From an uncultured Rhodobacter sp. (GTDB lineage Bacteria > Pseudomonadota > Alphaproteobacteria > Rhodobacterales > Rhodobacteraceae), in the NCBI GenBank assembly GCA_937901435.1, contig CALGTJ010000290.1, positions 1-9,483 on the forward strand: a stretch of DNA of 9,483 nucleotides, in the 5' to 3' direction. The stretch's first letter is position 1; each line of letters opens with the position of its first letter. Below are positions 1 through 6,565 of the stretch, piece by piece. Below the pieces are notes generated by a model, which had not been told where the DNA came from, made no database searches, and saw only the letters and a program-made list of their open reading frames with translations. The position numbers and the translations under genes were made by a program.

Positions 1-2
1 AC

Positions 3-512
3 GACATGCCCGTCCCCGCCGCCAATCTGGTGGGGCAAGAGGGCAAGGGGTTTCGCTATATCCTGTCCGGCATGAACGCAGAGCGGATCCTGATCAGCGC
101 CGAATGTATAGGTGACGCGAAATGGTTCATCGAAAAGGCGTCACGATATGCCAGCGAGCGCACGGTCTTTGGCCGTCCCATCGGGCAGAACCAAGGCGTA
201 CAGTTTCCCATCGCCAAGGCCTATTCCCAGATGCGCGCCGCCGAGTTGATGCTGAACGAGGCGATCCGGCGCTATGAGGCGGGCGAAAACCCCGGCGAAG
301 AGGCCAACCTTGCCAAATTGCTCGCCGCTGACGCCAGTTGGGCCGCCGCCGAGGCCTGTGTGCAGACCCATGGTGGCTTTGGCTTTGCAGAGGAATACGA
401 CGTCGAGCGTAAATTCCGCGAGGCGCGGCTGTATCAGGTGGCGCCAATCTCGACCAACCTGATCCTCAGCTATGTGGCCGAACACGTGCTGGACATGCCG
501 CGCTCTTACTAG
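3..512 (+). CDS. acyl-CoA dehydrogenase, C-terminal part (5' end outside window)
   Basis: This is the C-terminal 169 codons of an acyl-CoA dehydrogenase; the frame is open to the left edge, so the gene starts upstream. The family is FAD-dependent and oxidises acyl-CoA thioesters to enoyl-CoA, passing electrons to ETF. Visible family marks, numbered from the ATG at position 6, are the helix segment GMNAERILIS (residues 22-31), the FAD/tetramer motif RTVFGRPIGQNQGVQ (about 52-66) and the FAD-binding THGGFGFAEEYDVER stretch (about 120-134). The usual C-terminal catalytic YEG of short/medium-chain enzymes reads YQVAP here, while a Glu is present in the NAER segment (residue 26), as in isovaleryl-CoA/long-chain type enzymes. 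The catalytic base is therefore probably that Glu. Substrate cannot be told from this fragment. The gene ends 69 nt before the next start on the same strand. Confidence 0.93.
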   Translation, partial: DMPVPAANLVGQEGKGFRYILSGMNAERILISAECIGDAKWFIEKASRYASERTVFGRPIGQNQGVQFPIAKAYSQMRAAELMLNEAIRRYEAGENPGEEANLAKLLAADASWAAAEACVQTHGGFGFAEEYDVERKFREARLYQVAPISTNLILSYVAEHVLDMPRSY

Positions 513-553
513 GCGGCGTTTCGCCCTTGACGGACCGCATGGAAATCAAGACG

Positions 554-573
554 CTTTCGTCAGCAAACGAAAG
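554..573 (+). promoter_or_regulatory. hairpin covering the ribosome binding site of the molybdoenzyme gene
   Basis: A perfect 7-bp inverted repeat, CTTTCGT (554-560) and ACGAAAG (567-573), is separated by a 6-nt loop. Its 3' arm contains most of the only Shine-Dalgarno-like sequence (GAAAGG, 569-574) ahead of the ATG at 582. In RNA the stem would hide the ribosome binding site, which could dampen translation. No U-tract follows, so it is not a terminator. The pairing is seen in the sequence; a regulatory effect is inference. Confidence 0.4.
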
Positions 574-581
574 GCGCGCGC

Positions 582-2864
582 ATGGATCGGGATCTTTTGA
601 CGTCAAGCCATTGGGGCACCTATCACGTGGACGTTGACGGCGGCCGCGTCACAGGTCTGCGCGCCTTTGCCGATGACCCCGATCCTTCGCCCATCGGCCC
701 CGGTATCCTCGATGTGCTGGACGATCCGCTGCGCATCACGCAACCGATGGTGCGCAAGAGCTGGCTGGACGGCGGCCCCGGCACCGCTGGCGAGGCGCGC
801 GGAAAAGAGGCCTTTGTCGCGGTCTCTTGGGACGAGGTGAACCGTCTGGTGGCCACTGAATTGAAGCGTGTACGAGAGAGTTTTGGCAATAAGGCGATTT
901 ATGCCGGGTCTTATGGTTGGGCCAGCGCCGGGCGGTTTCATCACGCACAGGGCCAGCTAAAGCGGTTCCTCAACTGCATCGGTGGGTTCACCTCATCGAA
1001 AAACACCTATTCCTTTGCCGCCGCAGAGGTCGTCGTGCCCCACGTGCTTGGGACTTTTCGCGGCCATCTGGATCAAACGACAAGCTGGGAAAGTATCGCC
1101 TCTGACTGCGACCTTTTCGTTGCTTTTGGGGGGGTGCCGCTGAAAAACGGGCAGATTAGTCAGGGCGGTGTGGGCAGGCATATCCAGAAAGCAGGCGTCG
1201 AGACGGCACGTGCGGCGGGCATCGATTTCGTCAATATCTCGCCCCTGCGCTCTGATGTGATGGAGGGCGTCGACGCCGAATGGCTGGCACTGCGTCCCTC
1301 GACCGATGCGGCGCTTATGATCGGTCTGGCCCATTGCCTGCTGGTCGAGAACCTGCATGACCGTGATTTCCTGACCCGCTACTGCGTCGGCTTTGATCAA
1401 TTCGCCGCCTATCTGCGGGGCGAAACCGACGGCATTCCCAAGACGGCCGACTGGGCTGGCGCGATCTGTGATCTGCCGGCCGAGGCGATCCGCGATATGG
1501 CAAAGCGCATGGCCAAAAACCGCACAATGATCTCTATCGCATGGGCGCTGACCCGGCAGGATCATGGTGAACAACCGTTTTGGGCCGCGATCGCCCTTGC
1601 CGCGATGCTGGGTCAGATGGGGCTACCGGGCACCGGCCTTGGCTTTGGCTATTCCGCGATGAACAATGTCGGGTTGAGCCGACACGAGATTGACTATGCC
1701 TCCTTTCCGCAGGGGCAAAACCCGGTCAAGGATTTCATTCCCGTGGCACGGGTCACGGATCTGTTGAACAATCCGGGCGCAGAGTTCGACTATGATGGGC
1801 ACAGCTATCTCTACCCCGACATCAAACTGGTCTGGTGGGCCGGTGGCAATCCGTTTCACCACCACCAAGACCTGAACGCGATGCGCGCCGCCTGGGCCAA
1901 GCCGGATACGGTTATTGTCAACGAATGGTGTTGGAACAGCCTCGCGAAGCACGCCGATATCGTTCTGCCTTGCACGACAACGCTGGAACGCGCCGACCTC
2001 GCCCTGACGCCCAAGGACCCCTATCAGGTGGTCATGGATCAGGCGATCCAACCCGTCGGGCAGGCCCGCGACGATCACGACATCTTTTGCGGGATCGCCG
2101 CACAGATGGGGGTCGAACACACCTTTACCGAAGGACGCAGCGTCGAGGATTGGCTGCGATGGATCTATGATATTTCCCGCCAGCAAGCCGCGCGCGCCGA
2201 TGTGGAATTGCCCGATTGGGACAAGCTGCATCGCGACGGGTTTGTGAAGATCCCCACCCCGGGAAAACCGACTGTGATGCTGGCAGATTTTCGCACCGAT
2301 CCAGAGGCGCATCCTTTGGCCACACCCAGCGGCAAGATCGAGATCTTTTCGGACACCATCGCCAGTTTCAACTACGACGACTGCCCCGGTCATCCCGTCT
2401 GGCTGGAGCCTTTGGAATGGCTTGGGCAGGCCGCGCCCGATCAGCTTCACATGATTTCCAACCAACCGCGCAACAAGCTGCACTCGCAACTGGACCACGG
2501 CCCTGTCAGCCGCGCAGATCGGACGCAGGGACGCGAACCAATGATGATGCACCCGGACGATGCCGCCAAGCGTGGCCTGTCAGAGGGTCAGATCGTACGT
2601 GTCTACAATTTGCGCGGCGCCTGTTTTGCCCTGCTTCGCCTCAGCGACGAGATCCGCCCCGGCGTGATCCAGCTTGCCACAGGTGCGTGGTATGACCCGG
2701 ATGGCGACACCTGCCTGCACGGCAATCCAAATGCGCTGACGCCGGACAAAGGCACGTCGAGGTTGGCACAGGGGCCGATTGCCCATTCCTGTCTGGTTTC
2801 GGTCGAGGCCGTGACAGGCGAGATCCCGACGACCAAAGCGCATCTGCCGCCAGAGATCCTCTGA
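582..2864 (+). CDS. bisC: cytoplasmic molybdopterin oxidoreductase, biotin/methionine sulfoxide reductase (BisC) type
   Basis: The 760-residue protein belongs to the DMSO reductase family that binds a bis-molybdopterin guanine dinucleotide cofactor. Counting from the ATG, Tyr111 and Trp113 (SYGW) and Ser144 (TYSFAAAE) match the active-site Tyr, Trp and Mo-ligating Ser of Rhodobacter DMSO reductase (Tyr114, Trp116, Ser147) at a constant offset of three. Other family segments are WWAGGNPFHHHQDLN (about 418-432), a central HADIVLPCTTTLERAD stretch and a C-terminal cofactor-binding domain with GAWYDPDGD. There is no Tat signal peptide and no Cys cluster for an N-terminal iron-sulfur centre, so the enzyme should be cytoplasmic, like BisC (usually 740-780 residues). 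The family reduces S- or N-oxides such as biotin sulfoxide, methionine sulfoxide or TMAO; the substrate here is not settled by sequence. The start at 582 has GAAAGG 7 nt upstream. No electron-donor partner gene is adjacent. Confidence 0.9.
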   Translation: MDRDLLTSSHWGTYHVDVDGGRVTGLRAFADDPDPSPIGPGILDVLDDPLRITQPMVRKSWLDGGPGTAGEARGKEAFVAVSWDEVNRLVATELKRVRESFGNKAIYAGSYGWASAGRFHHAQGQLKRFLNCIGGFTSSKNTYSFAAAEVVVPHVLGTFRGHLDQTTSWESIASDCDLFVAFGGVPLKNGQISQGGVGRHIQKAGVETARAAGIDFVNISPLRSDVMEGVDAEWLALRPSTDAALMIGLAHCLLVENLHDRDFLTRYCVGFDQFAAYLRGETDGIPKTADWAGAICDLPAEAIRDMAKRMAKNRTMISIAWALTRQDHGEQPFWAAIALAAMLGQMGLPGTGLGFGYSAMNNVGLSRHEIDYASFPQGQNPVKDFIPVARVTDLLNNPGAEFDYDGHSYLYPDIKLVWWAGGNPFHHHQDLNAMRAAWAKPDTVIVNEWCWNSLAKHADIVLPCTTTLERADLALTPKDPYQVVMDQAIQPVGQARDDHDIFCGIAAQMGVEHTFTEGRSVEDWLRWIYDISRQQAARADVELPDWDKLHRDGFVKIPTPGKPTVMLADFRTDPEAHPLATPSGKIEIFSDTIASFNYDDCPGHPVWLEPLEWLGQAAPDQLHMISNQPRNKLHSQLDHGPVSRADRTQGREPMMMHPDDAAKRGLSEGQIVRVYNLRGACFALLRLSDEIRPGVIQLATGAWYDPDGDTCLHGNPNALTPDKGTSRLAQGPIAHSCLVSVEAVTGEIPTTKAHLPPEIL

Positions 2865-2876
2865 CGGCAGATTTAT
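2842..2876 (+). terminator. intrinsic terminator overlapping the stop codon of the molybdoenzyme gene
   Basis: The outer stem is ATCTGCCG (2842-2849) with CGGCAGAT (2865-2872). The inner stem is CAGAG (2851-2855) with CTCTG (2859-2863) around an ATC loop. Only one C/A mismatch separates the two, giving 13 pairs in total. The 3' side runs into TTAT, a short U-tract. The TGA stop (2862-2864) lies inside the 3' arm. The element sits between two converging genes; on the minus strand the hairpin also forms but is not followed by a T-run, so it may stop that side less well. Confidence 0.7.
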
Positions 2877-2904
2877 CGGAATTCACATTGCGAAGAGAAA
2901 GTGC

Positions 2905-3525
2905 CTAGGCGACGCCTTCGACCACGCGTGAGGCCTGCACAGAGGGGCGCGTTTTCATGCGGTCAAAATGAGCCTGCACGTTTGGCGGCAACGTCCAACC
3001 AGCAACATCGACAGCCCAATATTCGTTGTAATACAAGGCCGTATCCGCGATAGAGAAATCGCCCAGCAGATAGTCTTTGCCCTCTAGCTGGGCATCGACC
3101 ACCTCAAGCGCGGCCATCATCGCGGCCTTGCCACGGGCGCGCAGCTGGTCATGCTCTGCTGGGGTGTCGGAATAGGCATCCGGGCGACGCCACAGACGCC
3201 ACGACAGCATATGCACCGTGCCGACGATGAAATCCATCGCTTCGATTGTGCGCGCAATGCCCTCGGGATCAGTTGGCATCAGCTTTTTCTCGGGGTGCGT
3301 CATCGCCAGCCACATGGCAATCGCGGCGTACTCGGTCAAAACGCTGCCATCATCGCGCACCAGCGCGGCCACTTTGCCCTTGGGGTTCAGCGCCTTATAT
3401 TCAGGTGTCTTTTGCTCGCCCTTGGAAAAATCCACGATCCGCAGATCGTAGGGTATTCCGATCTCTTCCATCAGCACGTGAATACCGATCGAGCAGGTCT
3501 TTTTCGCATAGCATAATGTGGTCAT
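2905..3525 (-). CDS. glutathione S-transferase family protein
   Basis: This is a 206-residue cytosolic GST-fold protein. The family conjugates glutathione to electrophiles or acts as a thiol-disulfide reductase. The N-terminal thioredoxin-like domain starts with LCYAKKTCSIGIHVLMEE, where Cys11 sits at the place of the active-site Cys of beta-class bacterial GSTs, followed by the NPKGKVAAL segment with the cis-Pro region and LTEYAAI, which binds the glutathione gamma-glutamyl part. The helical C-terminal domain carries the N-capping box FSIADTALYY. Length is normal for the family. Two ATGs lie in tandem at 3528 and 3525; GAGG at 3536-3533 is 7 nt from the second and only 4 nt from the first, so 3525 is preferred. 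The gene follows rlmN on the same strand after about 100 nt and converges on the molybdoenzyme gene. Substrate unknown. Confidence 0.9.
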   Translation of the reverse strand: MTTLCYAKKTCSIGIHVLMEEIGIPYDLRIVDFSKGEQKTPEYKALNPKGKVAALVRDDGSVLTEYAAIAMWLAMTHPEKKLMPTDPEGIARTIEAMDFIVGTVHMLSWRLWRRPDAYSDTPAEHDQLRARGKAAMMAALEVVDAQLEGKDYLLGDFSIADTALYYNEYWAVDVAGWTLPPNVQAHFDRMKTRPSVQASRVVEGVA

Positions 3526-3530
3526 CATTG

Positions 3531-3601
3531 TCCCTCTCTTGCCCCGCCGCGCCAGAGGGTCCGGCGTTTTGGGCTGTCTGGTGTCACCAGTAAGAGAGGG
3601 A
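3531..3601 (-). promoter_or_regulatory. GST leader with 10-bp inverted repeat masking the Shine-Dalgarno sequence
   Basis: TCCCTCTCTT (3531-3540) and AAGAGAGGGA (3592-3601) are perfect reverse complements 51 nt apart in the gap between rlmN and the GST gene. In the GST mRNA the promoter-proximal arm can pair with the arm that contains the AGAGGG Shine-Dalgarno sequence (3537-3532). A second, shorter anti-SD (CCCTCT on the minus strand, 3559-3554) lies between them, so two alternative pairings compete for the same site. The complementarity is seen; any switching function is inferred. Confidence 0.4.
3578..3590. promoter_or_regulatory. palindrome CTGGTG-T-CACCAG, possible operator
   Basis: This is a perfect 6-1-6 palindrome about 50-65 bp upstream of the GST start, downstream of the rlmN stop. 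Its size and symmetry fit a dimeric repressor site, and it could also fold as a small hairpin within the leader. I do not recognise a specific regulator for this sequence. Confidence 0.3.
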
Positions 3602-3625
3602 AAGGACGAAGGCCAGAGGCGGCGG

Positions 3626-4798
3626 TTATTCTGCCGCAGCGCTCTTGCGGACCCTGCGTTCTTTTTCGGTGGCTGATTTCAACTGCCCACAGGCGGCCAT
3701 TATATCCTCGCCGCGCGGTTTGCGCACGGGGCTGGCGTACCCAGCCTTGTAGATAATGTCAGCAAACGCGTGGATGCGGTTGCCCGACGAACGTTCATAA
3801 GGCGCACCGGGCCATTCGTTGAAGGGGATCAGGTTGATCTTGGCCGGGATGCCGTCGATCAGCTTGACCAAACGGTGCGCGTCCTCGTCGCTGTCGTTGA
3901 CCCCTTTGAGCATGACATATTCAAAGGTGATCCTCTCGGAATTGGACAGCTTTGGATAGGCACGCAGAGACTCTAGCAGGGTCGCAATATTCCACTTCTT
4001 GTTGATCGGAACCAGCTTGTCGCGCACCTCGTCGGTGGTCGCGTGAAAGGATATCGCCAGCATACAACCGATTTCCTCGGCGGTGCGGGCGATCTCGGGC
4101 ACCACACCACTGGTCGACAGGGTGATGCGACGGCGTGACAGGGAAATGCCCTCGGGATCCATCGCGATCTTCATCGCGTCGCGCACGGCCTCGAAGTTAT
4201 ACAAAGGCTCGCCCATGCCCATCAGCACAATGTTGGACAAAAGCCGCGTTTCGTCATGCGGGTTGCGGCCCGGCTCTGGCCATTCGTCCAGATCGTCGCG
4301 CGCCAGCATGACCTGACCGATGATCTCGCCCGCCGTCAGGTTGCGCACCAGTCGCTGCGTGCCCGTGTGGCAGAACGAACAGGTCAGCGTGCAGCCGACC
4401 TGGCTGGAAATGCACAGGGTGCCACGGTCAGTTTCGGGGATGTAAACGGTCTCGACCTCATGCCCGCCCGCAATGCGCACCAGATATTTGCGCGTGCCAT
4501 CACTGGACACATGACGCGATACGACCTCTGGAATGGTGATCTCGAATTTTTCGGCCAGTTCAACGCGATAGCCTTTGGCGAGATTGGTCATCACGTCAAA
4601 GTCGCGCACACCCTTTTGATAGATCCATGCCCAGATTTGTCCGACCCGCATCTTGGCCTGCCGTTCGGGCGTGCCGGTCGCAATCAACGCGACGCGCATC
4701 TCGTCGCGGGTCAGGCCGACAAGGTTCTGCCGCCCTGTCTCGGGCAGCTTTCGAGGGATCGTGTGCACGTCCTGAGTGATCGGTGCAGAGGCCGACAT
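3626..4798 (-). CDS. rlmN: dual-specificity 23S rRNA (A2503-C2)/tRNA (A37-C2) methyltransferase RlmN
   Basis: RlmN is a 390-residue radical-SAM enzyme that methylates C2 of adenine 2503 in 23S rRNA and of adenine 37 in some tRNAs, supporting decoding accuracy. The iron-sulfur motif CTLTCSFC places cluster ligands at Cys136, Cys140 and Cys143, followed by HTGTQ. Cys129 lies 7 residues before the first ligand, as the conserved Cys118 does before Cys125 in the E. coli enzyme. MGMGEPLYN (about 193-201) is the SAM-binding GGE-like segment. Cys370 in [10 protein letters not shown] corresponds to the Cys (E. coli 355) that carries the transferred methyl. The N-terminal region (about 27-100) is the RNA-binding accessory domain. 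The ATG at 4798 has CTGGAG 8 nt upstream. It lies 68 nt downstream of the PAS gene and is followed by the GST gene, all on the minus strand. All key residues are intact. Confidence 0.97.
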   Translation of the reverse strand: MSASAPITQDVHTIPRKLPETGRQNLVGLTRDEMRVALIATGTPERQAKMRVGQIWAWIYQKGVRDFDVMTNLAKGYRVELAEKFEITIPEVVSRHVSSDGTRKYLVRIAGGHEVETVYIPETDRGTLCISSQVGCTLTCSFCHTGTQRLVRNLTAGEIIGQVMLARDDLDEWPEPGRNPHDETRLLSNIVLMGMGEPLYNFEAVRDAMKIAMDPEGISLSRRRITLSTSGVVPEIARTAEEIGCMLAISFHATTDEVRDKLVPINKKWNIATLLESLRAYPKLSNSERITFEYVMLKGVNDSDEDAHRLVKLIDGIPAKINLIPFNEWPGAPYERSSGNRIHAFADIIYKAGYASPVRKPRGEDIMAACGQLKSATEKERRVRKSAAAE

Positions 4799-5687
4799 TT
4801 GCGCGACTCCAGATTAGGGATTGACCGCGTCATACAGGATAAATGTTGCGAAAGGAATATCTGCGATCACGCCAGCGCGGATTCTCTGTCATCCACGATC
4901 TTGTTGCGATGCGCGATCTCGCTGATGACGGAAAAGCCAACCAGCGTGTAGCCGCCGCACAAGGCGTCAAAACGACAGCCCAGTTTGTGACCGTTGCGCA
5001 TCCGCACTTCGCTGGTCCAGCTGGCCCGCTCGCCTATCATTGCCGCAAAATCCCTCACATCGCCCCAGATCGGCGTTGGCAGGCAGGCTTTTTGCCAATT
5101 GCGCGAGGTTTCAAGGAAGGACGTGTCTTTAGCCCCGCTCGGCGCGCTAACATGCCACAGCTTGCAATAGGCGGTGTTGGACATCACCAGCGCACCGGTG
5201 GGGGCAAAGACCGCAATCGCCTCGTCCAGCCCGTCGATCACCGCGTTGCTCATCTGCAATTCAGCGCGGAAATGACGGGTCAGCGAAATTTCAGCACTGA
5301 TGTCCTCGAACAAAAAAGCGACCGCCCCCTGCGGATGTGGACGCCCGCTGACGCGGTAGGTGCGCCCGTCCACAAGGCTCCACGTTTCGGAATAAGCCTC
5401 GCCAGAGGCCGCGGCCTCCAGGTCTGACATCTTGCGACGCCATGCGGCGTAGTTCTTGGGTTCGGGAATCAGACGTTGGTCACGCAGCCGGTCAAAGACC
5501 TGAAACAACGTGGGACGCGTAATCAGAAATTCAGCGGGCAGTTCCAGCATGTCCGACAGGGCAGGATTGAACAGGGCCAACTCACGCCCCCGACCAAAGA
5601 TCGCAAGGCCAACGCTGAGATGGGCAAAGGTCTGGGTCAGGGCCTGCACGAACTCTTGCAAGCTATGTTCAGCCTTTACAACACGAT

Positions 5688-6494
5688 CTATCGGGATCGC
5701 CGCCACCAAAATCTCGTCTGCGCAGCGCGTGACCTGAAATTCGTACCAATGCGACTGCCGAACCGAATTGCTCTTTGTGCCGGACTTGCGGTGATCGCTG
5801 GGCAAATCCAGACTGGCGCGGCTTGGCTTGGCTTGGCTTGGCTTGGCTGAAACTCGCTGCCGACGATATCGCTGTCGATCTCGAAAATCGCGGGAAAGCA
5901 AAGTGGCGTCGGGCGCTGCAGGTCCAGCAGATCCATCAGGCGGCAGTATTCCGCATTTGCCCAGCGGATTTTGCCGTCACCGGACTGACGCCAGACCGGG
6001 AAAGGCGTGGCGTCACTTAGCGCTCGATAGCGGGTCAGTTCCTCGTCCAGCGCGATCAGGCTATGACGATCCGGGATCGGCCCCGGCACACTATCATCGC
6101 GATCCTTTAATGTCAGGCGCAGCCGCTCTGCCCCGATCGACAGGTGCAGGATAGACTGCCCATCAAGAGAAATCAGTTCAAAATCTTCTGCCTCGCCACA
6201 GCCCATTACGCGTTCGAAAAGATCCGGAAAACGGGGCGCAAGAAATTTGACCAACCGGGTGATATCGCTGTCGGCGGGCTCGGTCAGATCCAACAGCCTT
6301 TGACCCGCGTCAGAGGCATCCACCAGTGTCTCGCCGTCAAAGAGGAACGCGATCTCTGGTGGGCTGGCCGTCTGGCGCTGGCCGGGCAATCCCATCGGCG
6401 CAAGCCGCATCCACGTCAAGGCTGCAAGCGCACTGACAAAACCGGCACACACAAGGCCGGCGCCCTGCACGAAGCTTAGAAGTTCTGGTGACAT
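5688..6494 (-). CDS. truncated PAS protein, the product predicted from this allele
   Basis: As the sequence stands, translation from ATG 6494 gives a 268-residue protein. It holds the membrane segment, the degenerate first PAS region and the first half of the second PAS module. After Gln216 the frame runs through the repeat (PSQAKPSQ) and then into about 45 residues of out-of-frame, Arg/Ala-rich tail that resembles no domain and ends at 5688. The tail is unlikely to fold, so the product is probably inactive or unstable, but the N-terminal membrane part could still be made. The remaining 3' frame has no good start of its own: its longest opening begins at a TTG (5901) inside the 5' coding part, and the first plausible internal start is a GTG at 5706 without a clear ribosome binding site. 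Confidence 0.6.
   Translation of the reverse strand: MSPELLSFVQGAGLVCAGFVSALAALTWMRLAPMGLPGQRQTASPPEIAFLFDGETLVDASDAGQRLLDLTEPADSDITRLVKFLAPRFPDLFERVMGCGEAEDFELISLDGQSILHLSIGAERLRLTLKDRDDSVPGPIPDRHSLIALDEELTRYRALSDATPFPVWRQSGDGKIRWANAEYCRLMDLLDLQRPTPLCFPAIFEIDSDIVGSEFQPSQAKPSQAAPVWICPAITASPAQRAIRFGSRIGTNFRSRAAQTRFWWRRSR
5820..5848. repeat. pentanucleotide tandem repeat (GCTTG)5 plus partial unit, inside the PAS gene
   Basis: Five perfect GCTTG units (5821-5845) are followed by a partial GCT and preceded by a matching G, 29 nt in all. On the coding (minus) strand the unit reads CAAGC. The upstream coding frame has codon starts at positions congruent to 2 modulo 3 and the downstream frame at 0 modulo 3, so the junction is 2 nt out of phase. 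Loss of 5 nt (four units) or gain of 10 nt (seven units) corrects it. Units not divisible by 3 in coding DNA are prone to slipped-strand mispairing. Confidence 0.9.
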
Positions 6495-6500
6495 TTTTCC

Positions 6501-6562
6501 AGACTCTTTCCAACACAAGAGCCAAGCCTAGCTTTCCCTTGGTTAATAGAGTCTTAAGGGAA
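6501..6562 (-). promoter_or_regulatory. leader of the PAS gene with a perfect CtrA-type box and two GANTC sites
   Basis: Read on the minus strand, 6557-6542 is TTAAGACTCTATTAAC, an exact match to the CtrA consensus TTAA-N7-TTAAC. It lies about 47 nt upstream of the ATG at 6494 and just past the regB stop. A CcrM-type GANTC site (6549-6553) lies within the N7 spacer, and another (6502-6506) lies next to the ribosome binding site. No convincing -10 element could be matched at the right distance. Two 7-bp complementary pairs also exist here (TTCCCTT 6534-6540 with AAGGGAA 6556-6562; AGACTCT 6501-6507 with AGAGTCT 6548-6554). The motif match is seen; binding by CtrA is inferred from family knowledge. 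Confidence 0.5.
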
Positions 6563-6565
6563 GGT

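Larger units (their letters stand above)
4867..6494 (-). pseudogene. membrane-anchored multi-PAS sensory protein, frame broken at a pentanucleotide repeat (possible phase-OFF allele)
   Basis: Two frames on the minus strand form one broken gene: the 5' part (from 6494) and the 3' part (ending 4867) meet at the GCTTG repeat at 5820-5848. Removing one 5-nt unit gives a continuous 540-residue protein. In that version residues 6-26 are a single membrane segment. PAS-like regions follow at about 47-130 (degenerate), 158-275, 289-400 and 416-525, with FEDISAE (394-400) as a typical PAS end. The repeat falls inside the second PAS module, between IFEIDSDIVGSEFQ and the strand segment WYEFQVT. No histidine kinase, GGDEF or other output domain is visible, so it may work by protein contacts. 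The start at ATG 6494 is preferred over the TTG at 6518, since GAAAGAG lies 9 nt upstream of it. It lies downstream of regB on the same strand. Assembly error or a fixed pseudogene are alternatives to phase variation. Confidence 0.8.

Noticed and set aside
512..525. GGCG...CGCC hairpin right after the acyl-CoA dehydrogenase stop as a terminator
   Set aside because: The stem is only 4 bp and is not followed by a T-run.
1623..2552. A 309-codon minus-strand frame within the molybdoenzyme gene
   Set aside because: It lies antisense to conserved molybdopterin oxidoreductase sequence and has no family features; such long shadows are common at high GC.
3550..3570. CGCC...GGCG followed by TTTT on the plus strand as a terminator
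   Set aside because: The stem is 4 bp with a 9-nt loop, and no plus-strand gene ends there.
4867..5901. The 3' part of the PAS gene as an independent gene starting at 5901
   Set aside because: The start would be a TTG inside the 5' coding part, and the first about 25 residues are an out-of-frame reading of that part. It is better explained as the continuation of one broken gene.
5775..6154. Plus-strand frames containing a repeating LAWLG peptide
   Set aside because: This is the GCTTG repeat read on the non-coding strand; the flanking residues show no membrane protein or other family pattern.
6501..6562. H-type pseudoknot formed by two interleaved 7-bp pairings in the PAS leader
   Set aside because: The pairings exist, but 7-bp matches arise easily in a 60-nt stretch and part of the symmetry comes from the TTAA boxes themselves. 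The CtrA-type box is the simpler reading.
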